In this document: positions 32,446 to 40,710 of the stretch, in pieces
How positions within the stretch are numbered: position 1 is the first letter of the stretch
How the letters are laid out: each line of letters opens with the position of its first letter
Source of the DNA: Acanthamoeba sp. SK_2022b
Taxonomy: Eukaryota; Discosea; Longamoebia; Acanthamoebidae
Direction: 5' to 3'
DNA length: 47,044 nt
Assembly (NCBI GenBank): GCA_027943245.1
Contig: JANDJZ010000440.1
Coordinates: 1 to 47,044 of the forward strand
Notes under the pieces: generated by a model
What the model was told of the DNA's origin: nothing
The model's input: the letters and a program-made list of their open reading frames with translations, nothing else
The model's database searches: none
Position numbers and translations under genes: made by a program

Positions 32446-33489
32446 TCATTTCCCGTCGTCAAATCGCTCGGGGCGATAAGCGTGCGGAATGGCAGGATTG
32501 ACGCCATAAAGCAGCTCGTCGCTGACCAGCCGGCCAAGCGTTGGCGCGCACATCACTGCCGGGTGCATCACCGCCACATAGAGCCGGGTAGCGCCCAGTG
32601 GCCCGATGATGGGATAACCGTCGCGCGGCCGGGGCCGCATCCCCACCGAACACGCCTGCAGTTGCAAGGGTGCCGTATCCGGCAGGCGGTTTTTAATCGC
32701 CGATTGCGCGTCGTTTTCCACCCGTTTAACGTCCCCCTCCGGCGGGTAATCCTCCGCCGCCAGCAGATCGCCGTTTTGCGTATGGCGCACTTCAACGTCA
32801 TCGCCCGCAATCAGCGTGTTCACTGCCAGCGCTGCCGCACGATAGCGTAACAGAATCGCCGGCGACGCCTCGATCGGCAGCGAGAACCCGCTGCCATCCA
32901 GCAGCGCGGAGATTCCCGTGCCGCAGGCGAGCACCACCCGTTCGGCGGCAATCGCGCCTTCCTCGGTAACGATGCCGATTATCTGCCCTTCTTCACGCAA
33001 AAATCCGGTGACGGTTCGCCCCAGGAGCAACTCTCCACCCCACGCGCTAACGCACTCGAGCAGCCGCTGTGTCACTTCTTGCGGATCGACGGCGCCGTCA
33101 CGCGCCGCAAAATAGGCTTGGCTATCGGGCTGCCTGAGCCCCGGTTCCAGCGCGTTCACCTCGGCGGAGGGCAAAAGCCGATTGTCGGGGTTTTGCGTCG
33201 CCGGCGCCTGGCCATAGCTGAGCGCGCCGGACCAATTCACCCAGAGATCCGGGATCTCCTGCGCCAGGCGCATCCAGTCAGCGACGATCTCGCGCCGCAG
33301 AAACGCGTCGGGAGCGCCCTCAGGCACGCCTTCGCTGATCCAGCCAAACGAGCTGCCTGTGGCCCCCGCCGAGGGATGCGCCTGCTCAACGACGACAACG
33401 TGCTGCCCCTGGCGCGCGAGATGATAGGCGACCGATGCCCCGACAATCCCGGCGCCCACGATAACCATGCGTGATGATGTTCCATTCAT
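32446..33489 (-). CDS. FAD-dependent oxidoreductase (DAO family)
   Basis: A 347-residue DAO-family flavoprotein. The FAD-binding GAGIVGASVAYHLARQG is at residues about 12-28, followed by GATGSSFGWISEG, which is typical of glycine/sarcosine/D-amino-acid oxidases. The C-terminal block PRPRDGYPIIGPLGATRLYVAVMHPAVMCAPTLGRLVSDEL is the second FAD contact. It lies 17 bp downstream of the broken MFS gene on the same strand, suggesting a former import-and-oxidise operon for an amine or amino acid, controlled by the LysR protein at 34861. Confidence 0.87.
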   Translation of the reverse strand: MNGTSSRMVIVGAGIVGASVAYHLARQGQHVVVVEQAHPSAGATGSSFGWISEGVPEGAPDAFLRREIVADWMRLAQEIPDLWVNWSGALSYGQAPATQNPDNRLLPSAEVNALEPGLRQPDSQAYFAARDGAVDPQEVTQRLLECVSAWGGELLLGRTVTGFLREEGQIIGIVTEEGAIAAERVVLACGTGISALLDGSGFSLPIEASPAILLRYRAAALAVNTLIAGDDVEVRHTQNGDLLAAEDYPPEGDVKRVENDAQSAIKNRLPDTAPLQLQACSVGMRPRPRDGYPIIGPLGATRLYVAVMHPAVMCAPTLGRLVSDELLYGVNPAIPHAYRPERFDDGK

Positions 33490-33506
33490 TTAATGATGTC
33501 CGTACC

Positions 33507-34679
33507 TCATTTCAAGTGCTGCCGCCAAAGCAGGCAGGCCGCCAAACAGGCTACTCCACCGCCGCAGGCCAATACGGCATAAGACGTGCCCCAGCTCTGG
33601 GTGGTATCCATCACGACACCAAAGGATAAAGGGGCGAACGAACCGATGCCGAACCCCAGCAGCGATCGCCAGCCCATCACGCTACCGAGCTGTTGCGGCG
33701 GCACGTTGTCCGCCATCGCGGCCGACAGCACGCCGGAGTCGCCGAGGATGAAGAAACTGCCGATGCTGACGGCCAGCAGCGTCCAGCCCGGCCCCCAGTT
33801 CGCCGACCACCCCATCAGCAGCGATCCCAACGCGCCGGCGGCGCCCATAAACATCAGCACCGATGCACGGTTAAAATAGTCGGAAACGGTGCCGACAATC
33901 AGCGTGGCAACCATGCCGGCCAGGTGGATCACCGCCGCGACGATCAATCCGGCGCTGAGCGGATCCAGAGAGAAACCGCTCAACGCCTCGCTGACCAGGC
34001 TGGGCGCCTATGCCCAGTTACCGAGCAGTTCCCAGCTGTGGGCGATATACCCGACCAGCAACAGCAGGGTCGCATAGGTGATAGCATAACTTTCACGTTT
34101 CGTCTGCCTCCCCAGCGTGCGCGGCTGCGGTTCCCGATAACCGACCAGGGCCAACGAACCCGCCAGCGCCCCCAGCAACGCACCGGCGGCACACAGGGAG
34201 AACGCCACGCCGGCCCCCCAGCGCATGGCGCTCCAACCGGCGATGAAAACCGACAGAAAATACCCCAACGAACTGGCCGCCAGCATCATGCCGATGGCGT
34301 AACCGCGCCGCGCCGGGCCGTTCATCCCCATCGCCAGCAGCAGCGCCGGCGTATAGGCGCCGCCCTGCGTCAGGCCGACGAAGGCCATCAACACCAGCGC
34401 GCCGGCATAAGAATGGGCAAACACGGCGAACAGCATCAGCGCAGCGGCGCCCAGCCAGGAAAACAGCAGGTAAACCCGGCGCGCGCCCAGCGAATCACAC
34501 CACCAGGAAGCCACCAGCAGCGCCAGCGCGTTAGTCAGGCTAAACACCGTTTGCACCGTACCGGCGGAGGCGGCGTCGAGCTGCCACTCGCTTCTGATGG
34601 TCGGCAGTGCACCGGCGAACATCATGGTGCCCAGGCAGAGGCCGGCCCGGCTCACGCAAAGCAGAAAGAAAGCTCGCAT
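33507..34679 (-). pseudogene. MFS transporter interrupted by an in-frame amber codon
   Basis: A 12-helix CynX/NimT-like MFS transporter of about 390 codons. Residues from MRAFFLLCVSRAGLCLGTMMFAGALPTIR to AHSWELLGNWA read in one frame to a TAG at 34008-34010; the same frame then continues with APSLVSEALSGFSLDPLSAGLIVAAVIHLAGM to the natural stop at 33507. In relatives I know, the break position falls in a W-A-W-like segment, so a single TGG to TAG change would explain it. No other lesion is seen, so the mutation is recent, a sequencing error, or suppressed. A re-start at the ATG at 33983 would give only four or five helices. Confidence 0.85.
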
Positions 34680-34838
34680 CTCAGCGCCGTCTCCCTGCCC
34701 ATCGGGAGGTGAGGATAATTCGACTAACACGAACGGCAGACGGGGAAAATCGCTGCATGACACACTCGGCAAACCGGGAAAGATGCGTGATAATAGTGAG
34801 AAAAATCAACGGCTGACAAACGATCTTTCCTCGCTCAT

Positions 34839-34861
34839 TTGGTTGAGCTAGACTCAACCAA
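34839..34861. promoter_or_regulatory. LysR-type dyad overlapping the LysR start codon
   Basis: TTGGTTGAG (34839-34847), a 5-bp spacer CTAGA and CTCAACCAA (34853-34861) make a perfect 9-bp inverted repeat containing TTGAG-N5-CTCAA (the T-N11-A form). It ends on the A of the LysR ATG. Confidence 0.7.
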
Positions 34862-35730
34862 TGAAAAAAATTCACGCCCTGCCGCACCTGTCCGCTTTCG
34901 AAGCCGCCGCCCGCCTTGGCAGCTTCAGCGCCGCTGCGGATGAGCTGTTTCTCACCACCGGCGCGGTCAGCCGCCACATTCGCAGCCTGGAAGAACAGCT
35001 GGGGATCACACTGTTTTATCGCGGACACAAGTCCGTGCGGCTGACGCAGGCCGGCGAGAATTTTTCCCGCACCGCGTCCCGGGTGATAAGCGAACTGTAT
35101 GCCGCGGAAAGTGCACTGAAAGCGAGCGCCGGCCGGCAGCGGTTGGTGGTGCACAGCCTGCCGACGTTCACCATGCACTGGCTGATGCCGAAGCTGGCGG
35201 CGTTCAATGAGATTCATCCGGAGGTCGCGATTGATATCACCACCAGCACAGGGGCCGTCGATCGCAATACGCCGTTTGATCTGGCGATCCGGCGCGATCC
35301 CGCGCACTTCTCCGGGCTGAAAGCGATCCCTTTTCTGCAGGAAGAGAGCCTGTTGGTCTGCAGCCAGAGCTACTTGCGCGCCATGCCGGTCAGTGCGCCC
35401 GGCACGCTGGCCGGGCATACCGCCATCCGCATCCGCGCCCGTGAGGATTTATGGCACAGCTGGCTGAATACCTACCCGACGGCGTTGGACGCCTCGCCGC
35501 CGCCGCTCACGCTCGACCATACCTTCGCCGCCATTCAGGCGGCCGAGGACGGTCTGGGGCTGGCCGTCGTGCCTTACCTGTTCTGCGCCAAGCATCTGTC
35601 GTCCGGCCGACTGGTGTCGCCTTTCCCGGCGTTGACTATCCGAACCGGCGTTTATTCCCTGCTGCTGCGCGATCGGGACGATGAGGTCGTGAGAAAGTTC
35701 GCCGCCTGGCTGCAGGCGTTTCAGGCTTAG
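34861..35730 (+). CDS. LysR family transcriptional regulator (GcvA-like)
   Basis: A 289-residue LysR regulator of the GcvA branch: HALPHLSAFEAAARLGSFSAAADELFLTTGAVSRHIRSLEEQLG then LFYRGHKSVRLTQAG. The start at 34861 agrees with the family N-terminus, yet there is no Shine-Dalgarno sequence because a LysR-type dyad occupies the space directly before the ATG. It is divergent from the MFS/DAO operon, its probable target. Translation is likely leaderless or SD-independent. Confidence 0.88.
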   Translation: MKKIHALPHLSAFEAAARLGSFSAAADELFLTTGAVSRHIRSLEEQLGITLFYRGHKSVRLTQAGENFSRTASRVISELYAAESALKASAGRQRLVVHSLPTFTMHWLMPKLAAFNEIHPEVAIDITTSTGAVDRNTPFDLAIRRDPAHFSGLKAIPFLQEESLLVCSQSYLRAMPVSAPGTLAGHTAIRIRAREDLWHSWLNTYPTALDASPPPLTLDHTFAAIQAAEDGLGLAVVPYLFCAKHLSSGRLVSPFPALTIRTGVYSLLLRDRDDEVVRKFAAWLQAFQA

Positions 35731-35742
35731 GTCTCGGTAGAG

Positions 35743-36147
35743 TTAGCCGTGAAGCGCCAGGCCTTTTATCGCCTTATCCACCGCTTTTTTCGGTCCGCGC
35801 AGCGCCAGACCGACCAAATCCAGATTGTCCGCGTCTTCAGCGAGAAAAACCTGCCGATTGGCTTCATCGTGCCCGGTCGAGAACATGGCGTGCACATAGG
35901 GGATCAACGTCAATTCCCGCTCCAACCCTTTGCGATGCACATTTTGCAGGCCCGGCAAATCTGCGGCGAAAATCAGCATCGGCTGCCCGGAAATACCGCC
36001 GTAGCGTCTGCCCTGCGCATCCACGTAACACTCGCCGATGATTTCCGGGGCGGCGGCGATGCCCGTCGCCAGAAAGGCCACCACGTTCAGCCGCTGCCAG
36101 GTCTGCAGATCGTCGCGTACGATAAACGCTATCTTGGTATCAAACAT
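35743..36147 (-). CDS. DUF2000 family protein
   Basis: A 134-residue cytoplasmic protein: KIAFIVRDDLQTWQRLNVVAFLATGIA, SGQPMLIFAADLPGL and FLAEDADNLDLVGLALRGPKKAVDKAIKGL match DUF2000, a small alpha/beta family of unknown function. It lies 52 bp downstream of an AraC regulator on the same strand, a common pairing, and may be cotranscribed with it. GGAG lies upstream but somewhat far from the ATG. Confidence 0.82.
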   Translation of the reverse strand: MFDTKIAFIVRDDLQTWQRLNVVAFLATGIAAAPEIIGECYVDAQGRRYGGISGQPMLIFAADLPGLQNVHRKGLERELTLIPYVHAMFSTGHDEANRQVFLAEDADNLDLVGLALRGPKKAVDKAIKGLALHG

Positions 36148-36199
36148 CTTTCGCTCTACTCCGTAGTGCTGTTAAAAGCACATCATCGGAAATGGCAAA

Positions 36200-37048
36200 T
36201 CAGCGGTATAGAACGTTTGTGCACTGGCGTTGATAGGCCGCCGGTGATAAACGGTAGGCACGCTGGAACCAGCGACCCAAATGGCTCTGATCGGCAAAGC
36301 CCACCTGCATGGCGACCTGCGCCGGTTCTTGCCCCTGCGCCAACAACAAGCGTGCGGCCCGCAGCCTCAACCGAACCAAATACGCATGCGGCGACTGGCC
36401 AAAAGCCCGAGTGAATTGGCGAGTCAGGCGGAAACGGTCCAGACCACACTGAAGCGCCAGGTCATCCAGACTGGGGTTATCCGCCATATGTGCATGCAGA
36501 TAGTCCCGTAAGCGGTTCATCTCAACCAAAGCGTCGTCGTGTTGGGAATCCGGCCTGGCACGGATGTGCCGTGACAATAGCGTCAGCAGATGGTCCAGGC
36601 TTTGATCGCGCGCCAGTCGCCCCTCTCTATGATGCAACGAGAAAAAGGCCTGCTGTATCGCGGCCGCCAGCATAGGATCGTCGGTCAACGTGCTGTGGAA
36701 GGCACCTTCCAGCACGGAGGCGTCCCCCATTCCACGGCGGTGCATAGCGGCGGATACCCAATGCTGGGGCAAATAGAGCATCGCATAGGTAAATCCCTCG
36801 GCCTGCGGCGCATGGCCATCATGCACCGCACCCGGTTCGATCAGCATGGCGCGTCCCGGCCGGCTGGTATGCAATGAGCGGTGGCAGTTGAAACGCTGTA
36901 AACCCTGCTGCGTGACACCCACCAGCATTTCATCATGATCGTGAGGATCGTAGGCATGCCCCTGAAAGTGGGCATTGACGCTCTCAATACCGGTTTCCTC
37001 ATCGCGTCGCAGTTCAAGCCAATCTTTATGTTGATGATTTGACGCCAT
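36200..37048 (-). CDS. AraC family transcriptional regulator
   Basis: A 282-residue AraC_binding-type regulator. The N-terminal cupin contains AYDPHDHDEMLVGVTQQGLQRFNC and the C-terminal double HTH NPSLDDLALQCGLDRFRLTRQFTRAFGQSPHAYLVRLRLRAARLLLAQGQEPAQVAMQVGFADQSHLGRWFQRAYRLSPAAYQR is complete. It is followed on the same strand by the DUF2000 gene, which it probably controls together with other targets. Regulators of this form often control small exporters; none is next to it. Confidence 0.87.
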   Translation of the reverse strand: MASNHQHKDWLELRRDEETGIESVNAHFQGHAYDPHDHDEMLVGVTQQGLQRFNCHRSLHTSRPGRAMLIEPGAVHDGHAPQAEGFTYAMLYLPQHWVSAAMHRRGMGDASVLEGAFHSTLTDDPMLAAAIQQAFFSLHHREGRLARDQSLDHLLTLLSRHIRARPDSQHDDALVEMNRLRDYLHAHMADNPSLDDLALQCGLDRFRLTRQFTRAFGQSPHAYLVRLRLRAARLLLAQGQEPAQVAMQVGFADQSHLGRWFQRAYRLSPAAYQRQCTNVLYR

Positions 37049-37118
37049 GCAATAAATCCGGAGTTCTGCTCACAGGAAAAGAAAAACAGCTTCCCCTGAG
37101 ACCGCCACCGTTGCACGC

Positions 37119-38999
37119 TCACAGCTCGCAGATGGCATAAGTGCCCTTTCCGGCCGATTTCGCCTGATACATCGCGCCGTCGGCGCGGGTCAGCAGCATT
37201 TCCTCCGTCACATCGCCGCGTGGGGAAATGGCCGCGCCGATGCTGGCGGAAAGCCGTACCTTCTGCGGCCCGATCTGCGTAATTTTGGCCAGATGCGCCA
37301 ACACGTTTTCGCAAAACTCGCTGACTTCGCGCCGCGGATCCGTCAACGGCCACAGGATCACCGTGAACTCGTCACCGGCCAGACGCGAGACGCTGTGGCG
37401 CTCGCCGGCGCAGGCGCTGAGCAATGTGGCGAATGTCTTCAGGATCGCGTCGCCGAAGTCATGGCCATAGCTGTCGTTAAGGGTTTTGAACCCGTCGAGA
37501 TCGATAAACAGCAGCGCCATCTGCCGCTGATGGCAACAGGCCTGCAGCGTGCCCGACAACCGGCGTAGAAACGCGCGGCGATTGGTCAATCCGGTCAACA
37601 TGTCGTGGGTTGCGTCATATTCCAGCCGCTGCTGCAGCCGCTTCAGTTCGGTGATGTCCATGGCGAGAATGTAAAAGCCCTGCGCTTCGCACGGCACCAG
37701 CGTGGTGTGGATCATCAGAAGCCCTTGCCGGGTCTGCAGCTCATTCTCAAAACTCACCATTTCGCCCGCGAGGGCCCGCTCGATCATCGGTTTTGCTATT
37801 CGATAAACGCTTTCCCCCATGAAATCGCGCACCGTCATCCCCCTGAGGCTGGACTCCTCCAGACCGAACCAGGTTTTGTAGGCGCTGTTGGCGAACAGGT
37901 AGCGTTCATTGCCGTCGATCTGGCTGATTAAGGCCGGCATATTGTCGGTAATGGCGCGCAGACGCTCCTTCTCCGCACTGAGCTGATATTCGGCGAGCAC
38001 CCGGGTCTCAATCTCTTCGTTGAGCTTTTTAACCACCACGTTCAGCTCCTGCGTGCGGATTTCGACGCGTTGTTCCAGCTCGTGTTGCAGAGCGAACAGA
38101 TCGGCCTCGGCCGCTTTACGCTCGCTGATATCGACGATAACCGAGATGAAATGGTCCGGCTTGCCGTTCGGCAAACGATTGAGCGCCACCGTCAGCTGCA
38201 CCCAAACGATCGAGCCGTCGGCGCGGAAATAGCGTTTTTCCATCGAATAGGTACTGATTTCATTTTTCAGCAGCTGCTGCAGCTTTTCCAGGTCGGTGTT
38301 GAGATCGAGCGGATAGGTAATGTCCTGGAAGGTACGATCCATCAGCTCGCGCTCGGAGTACTGAAGCATTTCGCAGATGCGCGGATTCACCCGCAGCCAA
38401 TATCCTTGCAGCGAGACCAGCGCCATCCCTACCGCCGCCTGGGAGAAGGTTTGTTCGAACAGCGCCTCCGTGCGCTGCAGGTCGGATTTCAGGTTTTCGG
38501 TATAGACGAGGCGTTCAATGCTCTGCAGATATTCCTCCACCACGGCGGCGAAATCGTGCAGATCGGCCAGTTGAGCAGGAGAAAACGGCTGTGGGTGGCT
38601 GTCGATAATGCACAGTGTGCCGAGCGGCAAGCCATCGAGCGACAGCAGCGGCTGCCCGACGTAAAAACCGATCCTCGGCCCGCCGATCACCAGCGGATTA
38701 TCGAAAAAGCGCGGATCCTTGGCGGTATCGGGCACCACCAGCGCTTCGTGTTGCAAGATGGCATGGCCGCAAAACGAGATATTGCGCGGCGTTTCTCGGG
38801 CATCCAGACCGTAGCGCGATAAAAACCATTGGCGATCCCGGTCGATCAGCGACACCAGCGCAATGGTCACGCCGAAGTATTTCGCCGCCAACCGCGTGAT
38901 GCGATCCAGTTTTTCCACCGAGTTCGAATCCAGCACGTTCAGTGAGTTCAATACCGACAGGCGTTCGGCTTCGTTTTCGGGGAAGCAGGGTTCGAGCAT
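37119..38999 (-). CDS. GAF-PAS-PAS-GGDEF diguanylate cyclase
   Basis: A 626-residue cytoplasmic sensor cyclase. Domains are GAF (about 10-165, with FCGHAIL and LGTLCIIDSHPQPFSP), PAS (about 180-295, ending in the PAC-like FISVIVDISERKAAE), a coiled-coil linker (about 300-350), a second PAS (about 350-460) and GGDEF (about 470-626). The signature motif is RLAGDEF, so the first Gly is Ala; the remaining GDEF, the DATHDMLTGLTNRRAF entry and SIGAA are kept, consistent with activity. The RxxD inhibitory site expected five residues upstream is absent (GERH). The ATG at 38999 is preferred, with GGGAG 5 nt upstream. Probably makes c-di-GMP in response to a small molecule, redox state or light. Confidence 0.9.
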   Translation of the reverse strand: MLEPCFPENEAERLSVLNSLNVLDSNSVEKLDRITRLAAKYFGVTIALVSLIDRDRQWFLSRYGLDARETPRNISFCGHAILQHEALVVPDTAKDPRFFDNPLVIGGPRIGFYVGQPLLSLDGLPLGTLCIIDSHPQPFSPAQLADLHDFAAVVEEYLQSIERLVYTENLKSDLQRTEALFEQTFSQAAVGMALVSLQGYWLRVNPRICEMLQYSERELMDRTFQDITYPLDLNTDLEKLQQLLKNEISTYSMEKRYFRADGSIVWVQLTVALNRLPNGKPDHFISVIVDISERKAAEADLFALQHELEQRVEIRTQELNVVVKKLNEEIETRVLAEYQLSAEKERLRAITDNMPALISQIDGNERYLFANSAYKTWFGLEESSLRGMTVRDFMGESVYRIAKPMIERALAGEMVSFENELQTRQGLLMIHTTLVPCEAQGFYILAMDITELKRLQQRLEYDATHDMLTGLTNRRAFLRRLSGTLQACCHQRQMALLFIDLDGFKTLNDSYGHDFGDAILKTFATLLSACAGERHSVSRLAGDEFTVILWPLTDPRREVSEFCENVLAHLAKITQIGPQKVRLSASIGAAISPRGDVTEEMLLTRADGAMYQAKSAGKGTYAICEL

Positions 39000-39023
39000 G
39001 TTGTCTCCCATTGTGTCACCCAC

Positions 39024-39296
39024 GGACCCGGCATAGCCGGCGTGAGTCCGTTCAGCCTATCCGTCGGTTAGCGGCAAATAATATCCTTGTCCATCATAGA
39101 CTCACTCACAGTATCAATCCGATTATGTATTCTCGCCAACTTTGCCGGGCGTTGCGTTTCCCCCCACGCTGCGCTACAGTCGTTCACAAGGTGATGGTGT
39201 TCCACCTTTCCCAACCGCCGCGTTCACTCGAACCGGATGATGACGCCTGATATACAACTTCGCTTTATTTTTTAGGCAGGTATGTCAGGAGTCGCT
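39024..39296. other. Intergenic region before the pyrophosphatase operon
   Basis: No gene is seen. It holds the divergent promoters of the cyclase and the pyrophosphatase operon, including an ACGGAC/GTCCGT inverted repeat near 39023-39055 just upstream of the cyclase start. The frame across it on the plus strand (38942-39250) mostly overlaps the cyclase and is a shadow. Confidence 0.5.
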
Positions 39297-40262
39297 ATGA
39301 ATGAAATCTCACGTTTTACCCCTTTTCCACTCCAGCCCGATGCCGTCGCGCGGGAAATGCCCCTGTGCGTTTTTGGCCATAAAAATCCCGACAGCGACAG
39401 CATCTGCAGCGCGCTGGTGGTCGCGGACTGGCTCAATCACCTCGGCAAACCGGCCGTGGCTTTCCGCCTTGGCGAGCTGACGCCGGAAACCCGCTACATA
39501 CTGGCTGCCGCCGGCATACAGGCGCCTGCGCTGCTGACAGACGATCTCCGTGACCGCAAAGTCTGGCTGGTCGACTTTACCGATATCGAACAAGGCCCGG
39601 CCTCATTGCCCGACAGCGACGTGGTCGGCGTTATCGACCATCACCGGCTGGGCACGTTAGTCACCCGCAACCCGCCCGATGTCTGGGTGCGCGCCGTCGG
39701 CTGTTGCGCCACCGTGATCCTGCAAATCCTGACGACAGAAAAGCCAATGCCACTTAACGCCGCGCAGGCCACGCTGCTGCTGGGCGCCATCTTGAGCGAC
39801 ACCGTCGCGCTCAGTGCGCCGACCACCACGGAACAGGATCGGCTGGCGGTCACCCGGTTGCGCGCAATCTCTCACGTCGACTATGACGCCTTCACCGCCG
39901 GGCTGCTGGCCGCCAAAACCGATCTCTCCGGGCAATCCGCCCCGCAGTTGCTGCAGCGCGACGCCAAGAATTACCGCATCCATACCGTTTCGCTGCTGCT
40001 GTCGCAGATAGAAGTGCGGGCCATGAGCGACATCGATCCGCTGTTGCCCGCGCTGCAACAGGCGCTCGAGCAGGCGAAGCAGGAAACCGGGCTGGAGATG
40101 ACCGCGCTGTTGGTTACCGATATCACCCACCGCCGTTCCACCCTGTATTTCTCGTCGAACCGGGTGCTCGCCATTCAGCAGGTGTCGCTGCCCGGTATGA
40201 CGAGCCGAAAAAAAGAGGTTTTACCGTGGTTAACCCTACAGATTGCTCACGCAGGGAGATAA
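39297..40262 (+). CDS. Manganese-dependent (family II, DHH) inorganic pyrophosphatase
   Basis: A 321-residue DHH/DHHA2-type pyrophosphatase, which hydrolyses PPi to phosphate in the cytoplasm with Mn or Co. It has FGHKNPDSDSICSAL (motif I metal ligands), VDFTDIEQ, VIDHHRLG (the DHH motif), GAILSDTVALSAPTTTEQD and a C-terminal DHHA2 domain ending SSRKKEVLPWL-like (SRKKEVLPWL). The ATG at 39297 follows AGGAGTCGCT. Family II enzymes are accessory in Enterobacterales, which rely on family I PPase. It is the first gene of an operon with a universal stress protein and an enolase. Confidence 0.9.
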   Translation: MNEISRFTPFPLQPDAVAREMPLCVFGHKNPDSDSICSALVVADWLNHLGKPAVAFRLGELTPETRYILAAAGIQAPALLTDDLRDRKVWLVDFTDIEQGPASLPDSDVVGVIDHHRLGTLVTRNPPDVWVRAVGCCATVILQILTTEKPMPLNAAQATLLLGAILSDTVALSAPTTTEQDRLAVTRLRAISHVDYDAFTAGLLAAKTDLSGQSAPQLLQRDAKNYRIHTVSLLLSQIEVRAMSDIDPLLPALQQALEQAKQETGLEMTALLVTDITHRRSTLYFSSNRVLAIQQVSLPGMTSRKKEVLPWLTLQIAHAGR

Positions 40263-40265
40263 GTC

Positions 40266-40694
40266 ATGCCGATCTACCAACACGCTTTACTGCTGGTACA
40301 GGATGAACGCGACGGCCGGCTGCTGTTGCGCCATGCCGAACGCCTCAATCAGCAGATGAATACGCGCATTACCGTGGCGCACATCAGCGCCGACTATGCC
40401 GAGCTGGACTACCTCAGCGATGCGCAAACCAAAGATCGCCAGTCCAGCGAGGTGATCGCCGCCAAAGCCATGCTCAGCCGCCTGGTGGACGACTGCTCAA
40501 TCCCCCTGGAGGTACGCGCAATGGTCAGCATCCATCGCTTCAAAGACGTCGAAGCCCTGATTGCCCGTGAAGGCGTCGATCTTTTGTTGCTCGGCCATCA
40601 GAACCGTCCGTTTGGCGTCTATGCCTCCTTCGGCTTCGAATTCATCAACCATTTATCCATCGACGTGCTGATAAAGCACGTTCCCACTCCCTAG
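40266..40694 (+). CDS. Universal stress protein (UspA-like)
   Basis: A 142-residue UspA-fold protein (ALLLVQDERDGRLLLRHAERLNQQMNTRITVAHISADYAELDY; IAREGVDLLLLGHQNRPFGVYASFGFEFINHLSIDVLI). The C-terminal G-x-x-x-x-x-G/A-S nucleotide loop is only partly kept, like UspC/UspD/UspE-type proteins that do not bind ATP strongly. It starts three bases after the pyrophosphatase stop with GGGAGATAAG as ribosome site, so it is translationally coupled, and is followed 16 bp later by the enolase. It suggests the operon is stress-responsive. Confidence 0.82.
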   Translation: MPIYQHALLLVQDERDGRLLLRHAERLNQQMNTRITVAHISADYAELDYLSDAQTKDRQSSEVIAAKAMLSRLVDDCSIPLEVRAMVSIHRFKDVEALIAREGVDLLLLGHQNRPFGVYASFGFEFINHLSIDVLIKHVPTP

Positions 40695-40710
40695 AACGAG
40701 GTGACACCCC

